Shown here piece by piece: positions 1-7,204 of a stretch of 25,791 nt of DNA. Source of the stretch: a virus. The notes below the pieces were generated by a model that ran no database searches, was not told where the DNA came from, and saw nothing but the letters and a program-made list of their open reading frames with translations. Position 1 is the first letter of the stretch. Each line of letters opens with the position of its first letter. The position numbers and the translations under genes are program-made. Location: the IMG/VR virus record IMGVR_UViG_3300044949_000637, positions 1 to 25,791 of that record. The stretch is one strand, 5' to 3'.

Positions 1-12
1 AGTGATGTATAA
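1..12 (+). CDS. possible last codons of an upstream gene cut by the window edge
   Basis: The triplets agt-gat-gta-taa fill positions 1-12. Their TAA shares its last base with the ATG at 12, giving a TAATG stop-start overlap like the one at 15355-15359. A rightward gene upstream would therefore end here, perhaps the portal or a neighbour by synteny. Only three residues would be visible, so nothing can be said about function and the call rests on the overlap alone. Confidence 0.3.
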   Translation, partial: SDV

Positions 13-638
13 TGAGTTACTACGTTGCACCGTTCACCTTCAACTTCCAAACCAATCTTATTGAGGTTGATTCTGGAGTCGTAGATGTCGACTGCAACGT
101 ACTTTATGATGCCATTAAGCTGGCCCAATGGTCAGAAGAGGGAATTATATATGCCAGAATCGGAAAAGGAGCAGGACTCGACCAGCTTGGTCCAGGTGTC
201 CAGGTCGGTATCACCGTCGAACTATTGGGGTCGTGGCAACTTAAATTTCCAGCAGGGAACTACGTCGCCCGCATTGCAGGAGGGAACCTTATCGGTGGCC
301 CAGGAGGAGACCCCATCGCCTACTCAGCCGGAGTCCAAGCCCTCTTAATTCAATCGGCTAATGCGACGGTAGTGACAGCTGCCGGAAGTATTCCTACTGC
401 CGTAGAGGTAGCAGATACAGTATTACGACGTTCTACCACTAATATAGAAACTAGCGGAACTGGCGACACGTTAAACATTCGCTCGCTTTATGGATTAATT
501 GCACAGGGGGTTCACAACACACAGGTAAGCGGAAATACTTTAACTGTAACAAAATCGGATGATACTACTGTATTGGGAACCCGTACGGTAACAACAGACG
601 CATCAGCTCAACCGATAACAGGAATTGATAGTGATTAA
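12..638 (+). CDS. putative virion structural protein (208 aa)
   Basis: I recognise the general pattern of a phage structural protein found near the portal/scaffold region. The N-terminal half is beta-rich, with a motif around residues 60-120 that reads GVQVGITVELLGSW, then AGGNLIG, then YSAGVQALLIQSANATVV. The C-terminal part (about 130-205) has the VADTVLRR stretch and ends with GNTLTVTKSDDTTVLGTRTV, typical of such proteins. There is no signal peptide or membrane segment. It lies at the start of the rightward late block, upstream of the scaffold and major capsid genes, which supports a virion role. The exact site in the virion (capsid, neck or tail) is not decidable from sequence. The stop overlaps the next gene. 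Confidence 0.7.
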   Translation: MSYYVAPFTFNFQTNLIEVDSGVVDVDCNVLYDAIKLAQWSEEGIIYARIGKGAGLDQLGPGVQVGITVELLGSWQLKFPAGNYVARIAGGNLIGGPGGDPIAYSAGVQALLIQSANATVVTAAGSIPTAVEVADTVLRRSTTNIETSGTGDTLNIRSLYGLIAQGVHNTQVSGNTLTVTKSDDTTVLGTRTVTTDASAQPITGIDSD

Positions 639-939
639 CGGAGGATTCCAAAACTACCTGCATTTAATGTACGGCTTACCCAACGGCTTTATTCAAGCCA
701 AGACGCAAGTCGATACATCTGATATTCTTAATAGAGGATTAAGAAAACGGCGTAAACGTAAGACCGAAGAAGAGTTACTAGAAGAGTATTTAGCTGCTCA
801 AATCCTAGCTGGGAGACGAGAAGAGGCGCTTGCAGCAAAAAGAGCAGCAGAAGAAGTATTAGAACAAAAGAACTTAAAAGCAGAAGAAAAAGCAAAACAA
901 GTAAGATTTTTAATGTTGTTTATGCTAATGGATGACTAG
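631..939 (+). CDS. small charged coiled-coil protein, unknown function
   Basis: About 102 aa. The open frame extends to a TTG at 625, but GTG at 631 is the better start because AGGA (619-622) lies 8 nt upstream of it; an ATG at 667 is too far from the GGAGGA at 640. The protein begins with a short uncharged segment, then a basic patch (LRKRRKRK, about residue 40), then a long Glu/Lys/Ala helix (EEELLEEYLAAQILAGRREE...) that looks like a coiled coil, and ends with a hydrophobic FLMLFMLMDD tail. It overlaps the previous gene and runs directly into the next (tag then atg at 940). A virion assembly role is plausible from position only. I do not recognise a family. Confidence 0.55.
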   Translation: MINGGFQNYLHLMYGLPNGFIQAKTQVDTSDILNRGLRKRRKRKTEEELLEEYLAAQILAGRREEALAAKRAAEEVLEQKNLKAEEKAKQVRFLMLFMLMDD

Positions 940-1266
940 ATGAGCCAAAAATACAGATTGTTTCAATACTGTCCAGTTAAAGAAAAAGTTGTTCCTGTGG
1001 AAGAAGTGCAGCGTCGTGCTCAATCCAATGCTCGTGATTTGTTCATACAAGACGAGATGGAGCCAACGCGCAATCCGCTAAATCCAAAGGAAATCTATAC
1101 CAGTAAATCAAAGCTCAGGGCGGCGTATCGCGCTGCTGGAGCTATTGAAGTTGGTGACTCCTACGATAGAGGGTACATCCCAGACCAAGAGTCTGGCGCA
1201 TCCACTCGTAGTATGGCCAAGCATTTAACTAACCAAATAATTGATAGGTATAGAAATGGAAGATAA
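940..1266 (+). CDS. conserved phage hypothetical protein between neck and scaffold genes
   Basis: 108 aa, soluble, mixed charge. The middle carries the motif EIYTSKSKLRAAYRAAGAIEVGDSY (paraphrased: a Tyr-x-Ser-Lys-Ser-Lys helix followed by Ala-Ala-Gly-x-Ile-Glu-Val-Gly), which I associate with small phage proteins next to portal and scaffold genes. An N-terminal YRLFQYCPV has only one cysteine, so the FmdB-type zinc ribbon sometimes fused to such proteins is absent here. The ATG follows immediately after the upstream TAG, suggesting translational coupling, and the 3' end overlaps the scaffold gene. Function unknown. Confidence 0.6.
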   Translation: MSQKYRLFQYCPVKEKVVPVEEVQRRAQSNARDLFIQDEMEPTRNPLNPKEIYTSKSKLRAAYRAAGAIEVGDSYDRGYIPDQESGASTRSMAKHLTNQIIDRYRNGR

Positions 1267-2290
1267 CAACACCCTTAATCCCTCTGATACTGAAGTTACC
1301 GTAGAGCGTGAGCCTGCTAGTTTGTCTATTAGGCAATCTTTAAAACAACAGTTGAAAAATAAGAGTGATGAGCAGGAGAGTAGTAGCAGTACTGAAGAGA
1401 CACAAGATACGCCCGATAGCCCTCCCGTAGCACAGGAGCAACCTGCGGCACCAGCTCCGACACCTATGGCGCCTCCTGCGGATATGAATGCCGTAGAAAA
1501 AGACGCTTTTCTTAATCCAACTCCAGCTAATGCTCATATTCTGCAATCCTATCTAAATCGTAGGGCTTATGAAACACGCTCTGATTATAGCCGTAAAATG
1601 CAAGAGGTTGAACAACTAAAACGCCAAACCTCCGGCCTATACGAGACTATCAAACAATACGAAGATGAATATGCCAAGGATGGTATTTCAATAGCTGATG
1701 TAGCTAGAAGGGCAGTTGCTTGGGATAAGGCCATGCAAAAAGACCCAGTTGCTACAGCGCTTGATTGGCTGGACTCCTACGGAATAAGGGTCGATGACCT
1801 GGTAAATACCAACCAGCAACAACAGCAACAACAGCCAGAATACATCACAAGGCAGGATGCAGAACGCCTTGCTGAAGAGCGTTTGCAACGGCTGCAAGAT
1901 GAACAACAAAAAAAGGCTCTTGAGTACTACAATCAACAGGTTGTAAACTCGTTTATGAGTAACAAGCCGTTATTCAGAGATCCAGAAACAGCTTCGCAGT
2001 TAGAGGCTGAGATGGCTCCAGTTGTTCAGGCTCTTAATGCCACAGGGCGGTATACCTCCCCTGAGCAAGTTCTAGAGACTGCTTACAACTATGTAGTAAA
2101 CGGCAATCCGACTTTTTCCGGCCTAGTTCAAAAGATGGCCGCAAAGCCGGTAATACAACAGCAGCAGCAGGTCGTACAAAAGGCCAAGCAAGCTGCAAAA
2201 TCAATCTCTGGCTCCGCAGGTAGCGGTACTCCCAGAATACAGTCGAAATCACTAGGGGATAATCTGCGTCGGCGATTCGTAGGAGAGTAG
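1256..2290 (+). CDS. putative capsid scaffolding protein
   Basis: About 344 aa from ATG 1256; the open frame reaches TTG 1241, but the ATG has TAGG 8 nt upstream and overlaps the stop of the previous gene. It is highly polar and low-complexity: acidic/Ser-rich N-terminus, a Pro/Ala linker (PPVAQEQPAAPAPTPMAPP), a helical core with heptad-like DYSRKMQEVEQLKRQ and DEYAKDGISIADVARRA, a Gln tract (7 Q, 1814-1840), and a second coiled-coil region of E/R/Q. The basic C-terminus ends LRRRFVGE, which suits the capsid-binding tail of scaffolds. Composition and position directly 5' of the major capsid gene are the evidence. No protease domain is seen, so scaffold removal would need another factor. Function is inferred from synteny. 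Confidence 0.7.
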   Translation: MEDNNTLNPSDTEVTVEREPASLSIRQSLKQQLKNKSDEQESSSSTEETQDTPDSPPVAQEQPAAPAPTPMAPPADMNAVEKDAFLNPTPANAHILQSYLNRRAYETRSDYSRKMQEVEQLKRQTSGLYETIKQYEDEYAKDGISIADVARRAVAWDKAMQKDPVATALDWLDSYGIRVDDLVNTNQQQQQQQPEYITRQDAERLAEERLQRLQDEQQKKALEYYNQQVVNSFMSNKPLFRDPETASQLEAEMAPVVQALNATGRYTSPEQVLETAYNYVVNGNPTFSGLVQKMAAKPVIQQQQQVVQKAKQAAKSISGSAGSGTPRIQSKSLGDNLRRRFVGE

Positions 2291-2297
2291 CCACAAG

Positions 2298-2324
2298 GTT
2301 ATCCCACAAACTTTAAGGGATAAC
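2298..2324 (+). promoter_or_regulatory. hairpin that would sequester the capsid-gene ribosome binding site
   Basis: GTTATCCC (2298-2305) and GGGATAAC (2317-2324) are perfect 8-bp inverted arms with an 11-nt loop. The right arm contains the AGGGAT Shine-Dalgarno of the capsid gene, 8 nt from its ATG at 2329. If the RNA folds, the ribosome site is paired. It could act as a translational switch or RNA-stabilising 5' structure; there is no T-tract, so it is not a terminator. Confidence 0.5.
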
Positions 2325-2328
2325 TAAA

Positions 2329-3285
2329 ATGGCTAACTTAGAAGAGGCAATCGTATCGACCCTCTGGGATCAGTCAGAAGAGATAGCGGATCTTGTGTTG
2401 CATCACAATCCCGTTACCTCAACTCTGGACGAGAAGGGAAGAATTAAGAAAATTGGCGGCGGCTATGAGCTGCGTAAGCCAGTAATGTATAACGATGCAG
2501 CAGTAGGTGGATTCTATCAGGGTTACCAGGCGTTTGACCTGTCCTCGATTGATGACCTTACAGCTTTCCGTTTTCAGATCAAGCAGTGCTATGAGCCTGT
2601 TGCTATGAACGGACGTGAGCGTCGTGCAAATCGTGATGAGGCAGCTCTCCTTGACTTGGCTGAGGCTAAGATGGAAGCAGCTATCGAGCGATTGAAGAAC
2701 ACAGTATCTACCTCCCTTCGTGGCGATGGTACTGGTGCTGGTGGACTAGAGTTTGACGGTGTTAAGAAAGCCGTTTCAACTTCGCCGTCCTCTGGTACTT
2801 ACGGTGGAATCGATCGTACTGCTAACCTTTGGGCTAGAAACTACGCTACAAACGTAACGCTTTCTGCTTCAAATGTTCAGGAGACTATCACCGATGTTAT
2901 CAGCCGCCTAACTCGTGGCTCTGAGGCACCGGATCTTGGTCTTATGGATCGTACTGCGTGGAAGTTTCTACATAGCTCGCTTACGGCTATTCAGCGCATT
3001 CAGCTTCCTACAAAGAAGGCTGTAGCTGGTTTCCGTACTCTTAGCTATGACGGATGCGACTTCGTATTCGACGGTGGATTTGGATCGTCAGTTCTTGAGT
3101 CGAATTCATGCCGATTGCTCAATACTAAGTATTGGACATTCGATATGGTTCGAGGCGCTGACTTTAAGCCGCTAACACCAACTATGGATCGTCCGATTGA
3201 TCAGGATGCTTTCTTCACCGTAATCATCGTTGAAGGAAACCTCTGCTGCTCAGCTCCGGCTCTCCAGGGTGTAATTTACGCTTAA
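2329..3285 (+). CDS. major capsid protein (HK97-fold type)
   Basis: 318 aa, forming the icosahedral shell. It has the features of the small HK97-fold coat proteins of podoviruses: N-terminal helix (MANLEEAIVSTLWD), an early beta region with GGGYELRKPVMYND and GGFYQGYQAFDLS (E-loop area), a spine-helix candidate at about 110-135 (AKMEAAIERLKNTVSTSLRGDG), the characteristic LEFDGVKKAV...GGIDRTANLWARNY at about 138-172, and a C-terminal beta segment (FDMVRGADFKPLTPTMDRPIDQDAFF). Length is normal and no N-terminal delta-domain precursor is evident, in keeping with a separate scaffold gene. SD AGGGAT at 2316-2321. The next gene follows after 15 nt. Family recognised from motifs and synteny rather than a search. 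Confidence 0.85.
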   Translation: MANLEEAIVSTLWDQSEEIADLVLHHNPVTSTLDEKGRIKKIGGGYELRKPVMYNDAAVGGFYQGYQAFDLSSIDDLTAFRFQIKQCYEPVAMNGRERRANRDEAALLDLAEAKMEAAIERLKNTVSTSLRGDGTGAGGLEFDGVKKAVSTSPSSGTYGGIDRTANLWARNYATNVTLSASNVQETITDVISRLTRGSEAPDLGLMDRTAWKFLHSSLTAIQRIQLPTKKAVAGFRTLSYDGCDFVFDGGFGSSVLESNSCRLLNTKYWTFDMVRGADFKPLTPTMDRPIDQDAFFTVIIVEGNLCCSAPALQGVIYA

Positions 3286-3300
3286 TAGGAGGATTGGAAT

Positions 3301-3786
3301 ATGTCACAGGTAGGATCATTTGGTGTTAATTATAAGAAAACTTTCACAGCAGATACTCTGCCGTTGCCTGTTCCGGTAACGACTGTAGGATCGCTTGTAG
3401 AGGGTGACTTTGTATTTGTTCAGGCTGATGGAGCTATTGACCAGTACGGTTTCGTGAAAATCGAGGCTGATGGTCAGGCTGCTATGCTGACAACTACAAA
3501 CGCTGGATCTAATGCACTTATGGTTGGAGTAGCTCAGGTAGCTGCTGCTGACAATGAGTATCTTTGGGTCTGGGTAGGCGGCCCTATGGGTGGCGGTGTA
3601 GGAAAGGGTATTCGTGGTAAGGTAGCTGCAAGTTATGTTGCTAAAGCTAACCTTAACACAACTGCTACGGCAGGTGTGGCTGATGATGCTTCGACTACGC
3701 TTATCAAGGGTGGTGTTGGACTTGCTTCAACAACTCCTGCGGCTGCTGTAGAGCTTGGCTCAGTAGATCACCTACGAGTCAACTAA
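3301..3786 (+). CDS. putative head decoration / capsid-stabilising protein
   Basis: 161 aa, small, neutral, beta-rich, Ala/Gly/Val-heavy, no cysteines. It has repeated short strands (VEGDFVFVQADG, NEYLWVWVGGPMGGG) and a C-terminal AAVELGSVDHLRVN. Position immediately after the capsid gene, with a strong AGGAGGA ribosome site (3288-3296), matches capsid decoration or cement proteins, which are needed in amounts similar to coat protein. A strong rho-independent terminator starts 8 bases after the stop, so capsid and this gene end a high-level transcript. Decoration role is inferred from position, size and composition. Confidence 0.65.
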   Translation: MSQVGSFGVNYKKTFTADTLPLPVPVTTVGSLVEGDFVFVQADGAIDQYGFVKIEADGQAAMLTTTNAGSNALMVGVAQVAAADNEYLWVWVGGPMGGGVGKGIRGKVAASYVAKANLNTTATAGVADDASTTLIKGGVGLASTTPAAAVELGSVDHLRVN

Positions 3787-3793
3787 CCTAAAT

Positions 3794-3818
3794 GGGGGGT
3801 AGCAATACCCCCCTTTTT
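3794..3818 (+). terminator. strong rho-independent terminator after capsid/decoration genes
   Basis: GGGGGGTA (3794-3801) pairs perfectly with TACCCCCC (3806-3813) around a GCAA loop, a GNRA-type tetraloop, followed by TTTTT (3814-3818). It is a textbook intrinsic terminator for rightward transcription between two genes on the same strand. Partial read-through would set lower expression of downstream genes. Confidence 0.9.
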
Positions 3819-3828
3819 GTGAGGATTT

Positions 3829-4134
3829 ATGCCAACAGTTTCAAATCTTATTGGACTTGGTATGCCACCTGAGCACGCAGTGCAGATATGCGACGGGGTA
3901 CAACCTGCCGTAGTAGATGCCACCGCTGCCGGTGTTCGTACTAAGCAAGCAGTAAATAACGTAAACGACACAACCCCAACAGCGGCAGAGCTAACAACTT
4001 CGTTTGGCGCTCCTGCTACTGTAGGAACGGGATTTGTGGGTATTGTTAAAGATGCTGATGCTGATACTAACTGTTTTGTAGTGGTATCAAACGGAACGTC
4101 TTTCTTTTACCTCAAGTTTACTAAGGCTTTATAG
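3829..4134 (+). CDS. small capsid-associated / head-fibre-like protein
   Basis: 101 aa. The N-terminal PTVSNLIGLGMPPEHAVQI resembles the short helical motif (NLIGLGMP..A..I) that opens many small phage head proteins and head fibres. The rest is beta-rich, with GFVGIVKDADADTNCFVVVSNG then FFYLKFTKAL, a small beta-sandwich-like domain. ATG follows GAGGA, 7-8 nt upstream. The gene is bracketed by two intrinsic terminators (3794-3818 and 4142-4165), so it is either transcribed by read-through or has its own promoter, which I cannot see. A minor virion component is most likely (inference). Confidence 0.6.
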   Translation: MPTVSNLIGLGMPPEHAVQICDGVQPAVVDATAAGVRTKQAVNNVNDTTPTAAELTTSFGAPATVGTGFVGIVKDADADTNCFVVVSNGTSFFYLKFTKAL

Positions 4135-4141
4135 CTTTATA

Positions 4142-4165
4142 GGGGGGCTTAGTCCCCCCGTTTTT
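4142..4165 (+). terminator. second rho-independent terminator
   Basis: GGGGGG (4142-4147), loop CTTAGT, CCCCCC (4154-4159), then G and TTTTT (4161-4165). It is a rightward intrinsic terminator 8 nt after the 3829-4134 gene. The next gene's ribosome site (AGGAG) follows directly, so downstream expression needs read-through or a promoter overlapping this hairpin. Confidence 0.85.
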
Positions 4166-4176
4166 ATAGGAGCTTT

Positions 4177-4494
4177 ATGACTTCTTTTGCCGGTAATACC
4201 ACAACAACTACTCCAACAATGGCAACTGCTACTAGCGTTACTATTGCAGCAGCTAAGTCATTTCGTAATTTTCTTCTTATTCAAAACAATTCCGCTGCTA
4301 ATATAGCTATTAGCTTTAACGGCGCTACTCTTACTGGAATAGTCCCAACCTCAACAAATTTTTGTTATGTCTTGCCAAGTACGGCAGGTTCTAACGTAGT
4401 AAGGTTTGATTCGGGTTTTATACCGGCTGGAGCTATAACGGCCTACCAGACAAGCGGTAGTCCTATTAACACAGTTACAGTAATTGAAGGATAG
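4177..4494 (+). CDS. small beta-sandwich virion protein
   Basis: 105 aa, Thr/Ser/Ala/Asn-rich with no charged clusters and a single cysteine. The centre reads KSFRNFLLIQNNSAANIAISFNGA, a pattern I associate with small phage structural domains that form a beta-sandwich (RNFLLIQNNS followed by an I-x-I/V-x-F strand). The C-terminus alternates hydrophobic residues. It is likely another capsid accessory or decoration protein, given its place between capsid and neck genes. Ribosome site AGGAG at 4169-4173. It lies between a terminator (4142-4165) and a leader hairpin (4499-4528). Precise role unknown. Confidence 0.55.
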   Translation: MTSFAGNTTTTTPTMATATSVTIAAAKSFRNFLLIQNNSAANIAISFNGATLTGIVPTSTNFCYVLPSTAGSNVVRFDSGFIPAGAITAYQTSGSPINTVTVIEG

Positions 4495-4498
4495 TGCT

Positions 4499-4528
4499 AT
4501 AAATAGGTGGGCACTAACGCCTATTTAT
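4499..4528 (+). promoter_or_regulatory. leader hairpin abutting a ribosome binding site
   Basis: ATAAATAGG (4499-4507) pairs perfectly with CCTATTTAT (4520-4528); a G-U and a G-C pair can extend the stem inward. GGAG (4529-4532), the ribosome site of the gene at 4541, begins at the last stem base. There is no T-tract, so a processing site or translation-modulating structure is more likely than a terminator. Confidence 0.5.
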
Positions 4529-4540
4529 GGAGATTAAGCA

Positions 4541-5191
4541 ATGGCACAAGTAGACTGGGGGAGCATAATGTCAGGCCAGCAGCAGCAGAAAAAGCGCTAT
4601 GCTGGAATGAACGTACAGTTTTTCTATGCTTATAACGAGAACGAAGAGAAGTCGCTAAAGGAAGGCCGCCCTATATTTGATGAGATTCCGTCTATTAGCA
4701 TTCAAGTTCCAGGTGGCGATACTACCGTAAGACGTATTGAGCCACAGGATATTCAAGAGTACCCAGAAAAATACCAGGCTTTTAAAGCTGGTTCTGAGCC
4801 CGTAACTGAGGGGACTCCACTTGCTGAGTGGCCAATGATGACTGGTTCCGCTATGCGTGAGTTTCAGTACCTTGGCTTTAAGACAGTAGAGCAGGTGGCC
4901 AATGCAACAGAAGATGCTAAGCGCAAACTAGGGACACTATCCAAGTTTGTAAAGATGGCTAAAGAGTGGCTGGCTGCTGCTAATTCTGACCAGAACGATG
5001 TGGCTAAGTTGCGCGTTCAGTTGGAGCAGTATCAGACAAAGTACGCAAAGCTAGAAGAGAAGTTAGAGCTTCTTATGCAGCGTATTGAGGCTAACGAGGG
5101 TACAGACTTGCGCGATGAGCGTACATCTGACCCGCTGGATGATGAGCCTGTAAGTACACCTAGACTAAGGGGTAGACCAAGGAAAGTATGA
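4541..5191 (+). CDS. conserved podovirus-type protein with coiled coil and AT-hook-like tail
   Basis: 216 aa. The first 120 residues match a phage family I recognise but cannot name by function: VQFFYAYNENEEKSLKEGRP, then IPSISIQVPGGDTTVRRIEP, then EYPEKYQAFKAG, then GTPLAEWP, then the GFKTVEQVANA helix. Residues about 150-190 form a coiled coil (DVAKLRVQLEQYQTKYAKLEEKLELLMQRI). The end, PRLRGRPRKV, contains the Arg-Gly-Arg-Pro core of an AT-hook and could contact DNA. It overlaps the adaptor gene by 4 nt (ATGA). A virion morphogenesis or DNA-contact role is an inference from position and tail. Confidence 0.6.
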   Translation: MAQVDWGSIMSGQQQQKKRYAGMNVQFFYAYNENEEKSLKEGRPIFDEIPSISIQVPGGDTTVRRIEPQDIQEYPEKYQAFKAGSEPVTEGTPLAEWPMMTGSAMREFQYLGFKTVEQVANATEDAKRKLGTLSKFVKMAKEWLAAANSDQNDVAKLRVQLEQYQTKYAKLEEKLELLMQRIEANEGTDLRDERTSDPLDDEPVSTPRLRGRPRKV

Positions 5192-6045
5192 GCATAGCTA
5201 CGGTTATACAGAATGTCGCTAATGAGGCTGGCTACACCGTAGAGTCTAATATCTTTACCTCTACGGAAACTACAACTAAGCAGCTTTTAGCGATAGCTCA
5301 ACGTATCAATCGTGATATTTTTGAGGCGTATCCTTGGCCTAAGTGTTACGCCGCTGGCTCAATAACGCTGGTAGCAGGACAGTCAACCTATCCTCTACCA
5401 GCGGCTTTTTCTAATTATCAATACGAGACCTTCTGGAATCAAAGCACAAGATGGCGTGTTCTTGGCCCTATTTCAGAGCAGGATTATGCTCAAATTCAGG
5501 GCTACGGCGTTTTGCCTACAATTTACCAAAGGTTTCAAATTAGAGGGCTAAGCAATAACGAACTTTACATTAGCCCCACTCCTGGTAGTTCAGGCGAAGT
5601 GCTTATATTTGAGTACATCGCTGACCGTTCCATAGTGCCTAAAACTTGGACTACTTCAACCCCATTTGCAGCCAATACCTACTGCATATACAACGGCAAC
5701 TACTATGTAACTACTGCTGGAGGCACCACAGGAGCCACAGCGCCAACGCACACAAGCGGAAGTGTGTCAGATGGTGGCGTCACATGGACTTACTACAACG
5801 GCCCATACAGCGAGTTTAGAGCCGATACAGACACAAGCATATTCCAAGAGAAGTTGCTTGAGCAGGGCATACTCGAGCGTTTTGCCCAGATACATGGCCT
5901 AGAAGGTGTAAGACCACAGTTTGATATGCAACTGCACGATGAGTACGGTCGCACCAAGGGTGGCAAAGTAGTTTATGCTGGTGGGTTTAGTAGGCCTACT
6001 CAGTTTGCGAGAAGTGGTATAGCAGCATTTGGAACTTGGATTTAG
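5188..6045 (+). CDS. head-to-tail adaptor (P22 gp4 / T7 gp11-like) with inserted small beta module
   Basis: 285 aa. The N-terminal region (SIATVIQNVANEAGYTVES, then TKQLLAIAQRINRDIFEAYPWP, then YPLPAAFSNYQYETFWNQ, then LGPISEQDYAQIQGYGV) and the C-terminal ADTDTSIFQEKLLEQGILERFAQ helix follow the pattern of podovirus adaptor proteins that dock on the portal ring. Residues about 150-205 contain an insert (FAANTYCIYNGNYYVTT, then GATAPTHTSGSVSDGGVTWTYY) like the small Trp/Tyr-rich carbohydrate-binding-like modules seen in other phage tail proteins. It is coupled to the preceding gene through ATGA. Family assigned from motif pattern and order. Confidence 0.75.
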   Translation: MSIATVIQNVANEAGYTVESNIFTSTETTTKQLLAIAQRINRDIFEAYPWPKCYAAGSITLVAGQSTYPLPAAFSNYQYETFWNQSTRWRVLGPISEQDYAQIQGYGVLPTIYQRFQIRGLSNNELYISPTPGSSGEVLIFEYIADRSIVPKTWTTSTPFAANTYCIYNGNYYVTTAGGTTGATAPTHTSGSVSDGGVTWTYYNGPYSEFRADTDTSIFQEKLLEQGILERFAQIHGLEGVRPQFDMQLHDEYGRTKGGKVVYAGGFSRPTQFARSGIAAFGTWI

Positions 6046-6050
6046 GTACT

Positions 6051-7196
6051 ATGGAACAAAGAACTGAGCCAGAACTCACCCAAACAGATCCTAAGGCATA
6101 CTTTCTTTGGCTGCGTGCTCAAGGGTTAAATCCTGTTGATGCTGCTACTCAAGTACAGCAAAGGTTTGGTAAGCCTAAAAGCCCAGAGGAAATTGCAAGA
6201 GATAACGCTAAGGCTCAGGAAGCCGCAGGGCTTGCACAAGCTGCTGGTGGTGTAGGTGGCGCATTTATAGCTTCAGAGGCTATGCGAGGATTTCCTAACA
6301 TTGGCGGTTTATTTAGTTCCGGCGGGGCTAGTGGCGCTACTGGAGCTACTGCTGTTCCTGGCGCAGTTCCAGTACCTCCATTAGCAGGTGGAGAAGCTGC
6401 ATTGGGCGCACAAACTGGCAGTTCTACTTTAGGTTCTATTGGTTCTTATGCATTACCAGTAGCAGTTGGCGCAGCGTTAATTAACAATGCTTGGGAAACA
6501 GGCATGAAAGACATAGTTCGTGGCAAGGGCGACAGGGCTGACTGGGCTAACCAAGCTGCAAACATGACAGGGATAGGCGGTATTGCAAACATCGGACTTC
6601 GCTTAATGGGCAAGCGCTCTATTGGCGCTATGATGAAATCTGGCAAATCAGCACCACAGCAAATACGCGATGATTTTCGTGGCGACCTAAAAGAAGCTGG
6701 CGTAGTTGATGATAATTATCATGTAACTCTAGCTGATGGCTCCAAGTTTAATGTAGGGCTAGACGGCAAAACTAAATACACAAATGCTGATGGCAAAACT
6801 AAGCGTAATGCCTGGGATGGTGATTCTAGTAATCCATTGTCAAACTTTGCTACTCAACAACTAGACCCGATGATTCGTAATATCTACGGCGCTGATAACG
6901 CAAAGTCTAAGTATTTCCCCAGTCAATTTACAGGAATGCTTGTAAACGCTGCTATTAGTAACGCCAAAAATGAGCAAGATGTTCTAAGCAACATTAAGTC
7001 CATTATTGGTACTTCTAAGTTTGCAGAGGCGGCAGGGGTTGGAGTTAAGCCACCGCCTCCACCAAAAGCACCAAAGGGAGAGGTAATACGGGTATCTCCT
7101 GGCATGTACGTTAATGATAAAGGGCATGTAGGGCCAGCTAAAACTGTTAGTGAGGCTTTGCGTGCTAATTACAAGTCTAAGTCTAAAAACAAATAA
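6051..7196 (+). CDS. putative internal virion / DNA ejection protein A
   Basis: About 381 aa. The frame opens at TTG 6036, but ATG 6051 is preferred (TAGGT 6044-6048 upstream) and lies just after the adaptor stop. The N-terminus is a soluble helix (DPKAYFLWLRAQGLNPVDAATQVQQRFG). Residues about 65-160 are Gly/Ala-rich and hydrophobic (GGVGGAFIASEAMRGFPNIGG; YALPVAVGAALINNAW), suggesting membrane-active segments. A conserved-looking block follows: VTLADGSKFNVGLDGKTKYTNADGK, then PLSNFATQQLDPMIRNIYG. The C-terminal tail has RVSPGMYVNDKGHVGP, a motif echoed in the next genes. Location between adaptor and tail hub and the membrane-prone composition suggest an ejection protein; this is an inference. 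Confidence 0.55.
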   Translation: MEQRTEPELTQTDPKAYFLWLRAQGLNPVDAATQVQQRFGKPKSPEEIARDNAKAQEAAGLAQAAGGVGGAFIASEAMRGFPNIGGLFSSGGASGATGATAVPGAVPVPPLAGGEAALGAQTGSSTLGSIGSYALPVAVGAALINNAWETGMKDIVRGKGDRADWANQAANMTGIGGIANIGLRLMGKRSIGAMMKSGKSAPQQIRDDFRGDLKEAGVVDDNYHVTLADGSKFNVGLDGKTKYTNADGKTKRNAWDGDSSNPLSNFATQQLDPMIRNIYGADNAKSKYFPSQFTGMLVNAAISNAKNEQDVLSNIKSIIGTSKFAEAAGVGVKPPPPPKAPKGEVIRVSPGMYVNDKGHVGPAKTVSEALRANYKSKSKNK

Positions 7197-7204
7197 GGAC
7201 AATT

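Noticed and set aside
1241-2290. Prohead protease fused to the scaffold
   Set aside because: No Ser/His catalytic motif was found; the protein is low-complexity and coiled-coil throughout.
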